A stretch of DNA of 64,000 nt from Rotaria sp. Silwood1. Lineage: Eukaryota > Rotifera > Eurotatoria > Philodinida > Philodinidae. Below are positions 59,518 to 64,000 of the stretch, one piece after another. The notes beneath the pieces are model-generated. The model saw only the letters and a program-made list of their open reading frames with translations. It was not told the origin of the DNA and did not search any database. The first letter of the stretch is position 1. Every line of letters begins with the position of its first letter. A program made the position numbers and the translations under genes. The DNA is taken from NCBI GenBank assembly GCA_905250075.1, contig CAJNOP010000224.1, forward strand, positions 228,869-292,868. The letters are read 5' to 3'.

Positions 59518-60599
59518 ATGACGAACAAGGATGAACAAGTGGAATTAGCGAAATTAGCCGAACAAGCCGAACGGTACAGCATCTGTTCGCATAACTTATT
59601 CGATCTGGTAATGTGAGTTTTTATTTAGATATACTGATATGGTGGCTGCCATGAAAAGGGTCGCTGAATCAAATTGTGAATTGACCGATGAAGAACGCAA
59701 TTTACTCTCGGTTGCCTACAAGAATGTGGTCGGCGCTCATCGATCACCTTGGCGAGTTATTTCAACCATTGAACAGAGAGCCGAAAGCTCCGAACGTAAG
59801 CGACAAATGGCCAAAGAATATCGAGAAAAGATCGAAAGCGAATTGAAAGACACGTGTCATGACCTTTTAGTAAGATTTACTCAGTTACCGTTTTTTTTTA
59901 TGACAAACATGTGCCATTTCAGACCTTACTTGATAAATATCTCATTCCGAAAACAACAACAACCGAATCGAAGGTATTCTATTTGAAGATGAAAGGTGAC
60001 TATTATCGATATTTGGCTGAAATAGCCAGCGGAGTCGAACGACAAAGTAACGTATTGAATTCTACTCGAAAATAGATATTTTTTGTATCGATATTGGTCG
60101 CAGAAATGGCTGAAGAATCGCAACATGCATACAAGGATGGATTCGATGTGGCGAAGAATCAAATGCCAGTAACGCATCCGATTCGACTTGGTCTTGTTCT
60201 AAATTTCTCTGTCTTTCATTACGAAATTCTCAATGAACCGGATGTAGCTTGTCGTTTAGCCAAACAGGTTTGGTGGATTTTATGTATTTATTTTTTTGTT
60301 TTACATCCAAATACCTATTTCCTAGGCCTTTGACGATGCTTTGGCCGAGATAGATTCCATCAATGAACAATCTTATAGAGGTAAGATCATCGATCGACAA
60401 CTAATGTTAAAGTCAATTGTTTTTCTTATCTGCTTTCAGACAGCACTCTTATCTTGCAGCTGCTTCGAGACAATCTCAGTGTGAGTATTCATGTGTCATG
60501 CTCTTTATAGAAAAGCTTTTGTTTGCTTGAATTTTGCAGCTGTGGAGTAGTGATGAATCTGGTGTCGACAATGTAAATCAATCTGAAGAACGGCAGTAA
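59518..60599 (+). CDS. 14-3-3 protein, 7 exons
   Basis: Exons 59518..59573, 59629..59869, 59923..60046, 60104..60267, 60326..60380, 60440..60480 and 60540..60599 join in phase through 49-59 nt introns and give 246 residues, the normal 14-3-3 length. Family signatures are present: AEQAERY at the N-terminus, SVAYKNVVG and HRSPWRVIS with the phosphate-binding Lys and Arg, [11 protein letters not shown] with the Arg-Tyr pair, [15 protein letters not shown]-type helix ([17 protein letters not shown]), [15 protein letters not shown] and an acidic, Gln-rich tail. 14-3-3 dimers bind phosphoserine/threonine motifs and regulate kinases, transcription factors and transporters in the cytosol. Closest to the zeta/epsilon type is not decidable here. 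The promoter carries TATA and CRE elements; AATAAA at 60782 is a likely poly(A) signal 183 nt after the stop. Confidence 0.97.
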
Positions 60600-63268
60600 C
60601 TGGACGCTTCAGTTTCTTTCGCTTCTTATCTCTTTTGTTTATATTAATACGCGCCGATCATCATCCACTCTGACAAAAAAAAATACAAATATTTTCTCTA
60701 TCTGTTCTAATCATGGTTACTCTTCTGTGCTTCTTTTTCTCTTACTGTTTATTTTTTTAAATTTATGCTCGTTGATGTCATAATAAAAAGACGAGCATAA
60801 CGAACTTTCAAAAAAATACGATGCAAAAAAAACGCACTATCTACACAAACTGAATTTCTAGTTCTCGTAAGACATTCTCGTTTTCAATCATTGAGGTTCT
60901 AATAATATCTGAGACGATTATCTTGTGAGACGAAAAATATTGTTTCCAATATGCAAACATGACCAAAATGGGGAACATACCAAACAAAACGAAAAGTATA
61001 CCTATGATGTTATAAATAGATATTTCATCGTAAAAAGTGAATATCTCGGATATAAGTCGGTGCAATTCTTATCAGCGAAAGAAATAATATTATTTCTTCA
61101 AAATTCGAATTTCCATAGAGCACATACGACTGTTTTGAAAAAAATGTTTGATAAAGCTTGATGAATCGAAATTCGTACATATATTAGTCATCAATGTGTA
61201 TAAACAATCCATGTGTCGAGATGTCCTCAAGTCGAAAATACACAATTTATCGATGATGGATTATAAATTGACATATAGGTATAGTCAACCGCTTTGTCTA
61301 CTCGAATGGCAGTCATTCGTTATTTATATTTAAGGATAGTATTTTTTTTGTCACATCTTACCCAAACAAATTTTTATAGTTTTTTTCCTGCACTGATAGA
61401 TCAATATCGATTGATTGTTCATATTGGATTTACTAGCAACTGATGATAGACAAATATAATGATCGTAGTCTGATAATGGAGAAGATCACTTGTAATAGGT
61501 TTCTCGACATGTAGATCTTTTTTTTGACAGTTTTAGCATTGATCGACGTTTTTATAACACGATTCGTTTTTTGTCGTTCACCTTTCTGAAAAGAGACACA
61601 TCGCAAGTAGTGAACGATAACAATTTAAAGAGAAAAGATTTAATAAGATTGAAAAACATAAAATTAAGAGATAGAGCATATGTTGAATTTATCTTTTCCG
61701 GAAAAGCCGATCGCTGTTTTTTGCATTAAGTTGATCAATTATGATTGTTGAATCATCTTTGACCACTATTCAAAAACCAATTTATGTATGCATCTATATT
61801 CATAATAAGTTAAGAATCAGATATACATTGAATGAAAATTGTCATCCAAACAAATAGCAAAATCAGCTACTGTACAATCTTCTGCTTTTTGAATTGTTGT
61901 TTGTGGTACTTTCTAACTTTGTTCGGCTTTGGCGAGAATGGGATTGATTGAATAGCATTATTCATTTGCTTATCTTCTTATATATTCTCTTTAGGATTAT
62001 TCGGTATTACACGCCACAACATGAACTCGAATCGAAAAACAAAAGGTGTTTCTAAGTAAATAATTATTTTTTTATATACAACTGATAGCAATTTCGTGCA
62101 TATTTCTTCAGAGTATTGATAGCATCGTTATTAATTATATGAACATTGTCAAAATAAGGAATTACAAAGAAGCTCTGTCAACCTATATGATAAGTAGAAA
62201 ACGAAAGCGTCGTCATCAACCTAAACAGAAAAATGTGTCAATGAACTTCTCTAAGGTTTTAAGTCTTGACGAACTATTCTTTTACAAAAGAGAAGTCGAA
62301 TGTTCATATTGTCATCATCAGTTTTGTTTAAAAGAATAAATTCATCTTGAATAAGATCTTTGAAAACTCTGCAAAATTAATTTATATAAAATGATCGTAT
62401 CAATCGAAATAATATTCTAAGATCTATTTGGTTGTTGATAAAAACTTTTTTAAAAAATTCTTCAAAAATTCAAAATATAATACTGACAGTTCATATTGAA
62501 TTTGATAACACATCTATCTCGCCGTAATCTTGTTCATATGTTGCATGACTTATCGCCTGTTGATCAGATATGGCTCCGATCGATCAAGCATTTATCCTAA
62601 TTGACTTTACATCGATGGATAGCAAACCGATTATTCTACCTACTTTGTTAAAAAACAGGCTTTTAGAAATTTTGAAAAATCGAAGTTTTAGACACATGTG
62701 AAGACTCATAAACAAAAGATCGTTCTAACATTAATTATCACTTTCGAAATATTCTAATATCATTATTCACGATCTGTTACGAAGCATGACAATAAGGTAA
62801 AATGTGTTTAAAATATCAATTGCATCTAAGTGTGCTAGTAAGCTAACCCTTTTTTCATTTTAAGCATTTAGGTAAGTGCGCTCAGGGATAACGTCAAAAA
62901 AAACTATTTCAATTGTCACAAAATGAGAATATGTTCAGGAATGAAACTCTTTTTCAAAAAAATTAGTTGAAGAACAATAGATTTTCAGTATTTTATTCAG
63001 TTTTATCCATAACATAATTGACGCACTAGAAGAAAATGAGTAACCCAAGATGAAGCTCTTCATCTCCTAAAAAGGTTTATGCAATGATGATATTAAATGT
63101 CAGTCAGAGTCTACGACAAATATTAGCTTAATAATCCTTGTTTATGAAGTAGGCGAGAAGAGGAAAAGAGGTTTTTTTTACATACTACCTATTCATAAGT
63201 TGACTACTTCAAACTTATCCTAACATTGTATTTAATCTTTATTAACTGACAAAGAACATTTTCTCACG
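60600..63268. other. Gene-poor stretch
   Basis: Holds the 14-3-3 3' UTR (AATAAA at 60782). A minus-strand frame at 60841..61065 encodes a membrane segment (NIIGILFVLFGMFPILVMFAYW) and charged tail and could be the last exon or relic of a membrane protein, but I could not extend it upstream. A short Lys/Arg-rich plus frame at 62139..62339 follows an AG acceptor and is also unsupported. Confidence 0.4.
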
Positions 63269-63712
63269 ATGAAAGATTGGAGAGCGACTACATCATACAT
63301 TCAGCCACAATATGTTGGAACTGTTCCGATGGCAGCAAACACCATCGGTGTGTATCCTCAAGCAGCAGGTTACTACCAACAACCTAATTATTTTCCACAA
63401 CACTTTAATCAACAACAAGGACATGATATTCGACGAATTAACGATTGGTTATGTTGGTCAATATTAAATTTGATTTTTGCTTGGAGTTTTTTCGGTTTCC
63501 TTCCACTAATCTTTTCAATTATCTGTCGAAGTAAGAAGAAAGTTAATGATTATGCTGGAGCCAGTTCGATGAGTAAATTAGCATTGATTTTCAATATTAT
63601 CATTACGATCTTAGGAATTATCGCTTGGGTTTTGTTTATCGTTCTAATGGTGCTCTATTTTCGAGTATGGAAGCGAGGTCTTCATAACATTAATAATTTC
63701 CATGGACGTTGA
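63269..63712 (+). CDS. CD225/IFITM (dispanin)-like two-pass membrane protein
   Basis: Single exon, 147 residues. The first 55 residues are Tyr/Gln/Pro-rich (YPQAAGYYQQPNYFPQHF), as in dispanin N-termini. Then comes the CD225 layout: INDWLCWSILNLIF (a first, partly re-entrant membrane segment about 58-85), a cytoplasmic loop with SKKKVNDYAGASSMSKLA that parallels the IFITM loop R/K...V.D..GA...A, and a second membrane segment (LIFNIIITILGIIAWVLFIV, about 105-130). Members sit in plasma or endosomal membranes and affect membrane rigidity or trafficking of partner proteins. The specific role of this one is unknown. The ATG is the first in the frame; no splice signals interrupt it. Confidence 0.82.
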   Translation: MKDWRATTSYIQPQYVGTVPMAANTIGVYPQAAGYYQQPNYFPQHFNQQQGHDIRRINDWLCWSILNLIFAWSFFGFLPLIFSIICRSKKKVNDYAGASSMSKLALIFNIIITILGIIAWVLFIVLMVLYFRVWKRGLHNINNFHGR

Positions 63713-64000
63713 ATGAAGTCGTCCGGCGGTGTTTAGATGATAATAACTGCAAAACTACATGGCTTCTTTACAATATTTCCTTTCTGAACTCAACAACCTA
63801 AACAGAACATGTCCTAAAGGATTGATCGTTGATAATTTCTTGAATACCAATATATTTCAAGAGAATTTTTTATCTTCTGAAAACAAAAACTATTAGAAAT
63901 ATTCAAAGAGTATTTTATGCATTTTGTCTAAATCTATCCAGCATTTGGAAAATCGATTCACTTGAGTGTACCGTACTCGGCTGCAAAATTCGTGATTTTT
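63713..64000. other. 3' flank of the CD225-like gene
   Basis: AT-rich sequence to the window end; nothing else recognised. Confidence 0.4.

Noticed and set aside
60841-61065. Minus-strand frame with a membrane segment as the last exon of a membrane protein
   Set aside because: Could not be extended upstream through a plausible acceptor in frame and matches no family I recognise; noted only in the region description.
62139-62339. Lys/Arg-rich small protein after an AG acceptor
   Set aside because: Composition is low-complexity and there is no resemblance or second exon to support it.

Overview
The window looks like a nuclear scaffold of a bdelloid rotifer (Adineta/Rotaria-like). It is very AT-rich. 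Conserved animal genes are split by many 47-115 nt GT-AG introns, while other long genes have no introns. One gene is a glutamate receptor with a K+-filter-like pore, a trait known from Adineta vaga. Parts of one gene also survive elsewhere as a decayed duplicate. The animal assignment is firm (14-3-3, PP5, MTHFD1, Mondo, LC8); the bdelloid assignment is inference.

Layout. 1-2.3 kb: a three-exon DUF3431 membrane protein. 2.3-8.1 kb: no recognisable gene. 8.1-9.5 kb: a five-exon B-box-like zinc-binding/coiled-coil protein. 10.6-11.1 kb: a decayed partial copy of the PP5 gene. 14.3 kb: an LC8-type dynein light chain. 15.9-19.1 kb: dispersed repeats, an inverted-repeat element and a decayed membrane-protein gene. 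20.9-22.4 kb: an intronless SLC35-type nucleotide-sugar transporter with an unusual C-terminal extension. 26.9-29.0 kb: an intronless three-domain enzyme (nucleotidyltransferase, HAD phosphatase, APH/choline-kinase-like kinase). 29-35 kb: repeat-rich, with two adjacent foldback DNA elements, both bounded by target-site duplications.

35.9-50.4 kb is a dense block of conserved genes: PP5 (12 exons, with a hAT-like MITE in one intron), trifunctional C1-THF synthase (16 exons) and, divergently, a Mondo/ChREBP-type bHLH-Zip factor (16 exons). The last two share a 649 bp intergenic region carrying a 13 bp inverted motif. 53.3-55.9 kb: an intronless ionotropic glutamate receptor with VGYG in the pore. 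59.5-60.6 kb: a seven-exon 14-3-3 gene with CRE and TATA elements. 63.3 kb: a CD225/IFITM-like membrane protein.

How they relate. Most genes are unlinked housekeeping or signalling functions. The transporter and the three-domain enzyme are 4.4 kb apart on the same strand, and both concern activated sugars or alcohols, so they may form an accessory glycan module; the enzyme has a bacterial-capsule-like architecture. Mondo (sugar-responsive transcription) and C1-THF synthase share a promoter region. Exon boundaries below were derived by hand from GT/AG sites, reading phase and remembered family sequence. For multi-exon genes the coordinates give the whole CDS span and exons are listed in the evidence.
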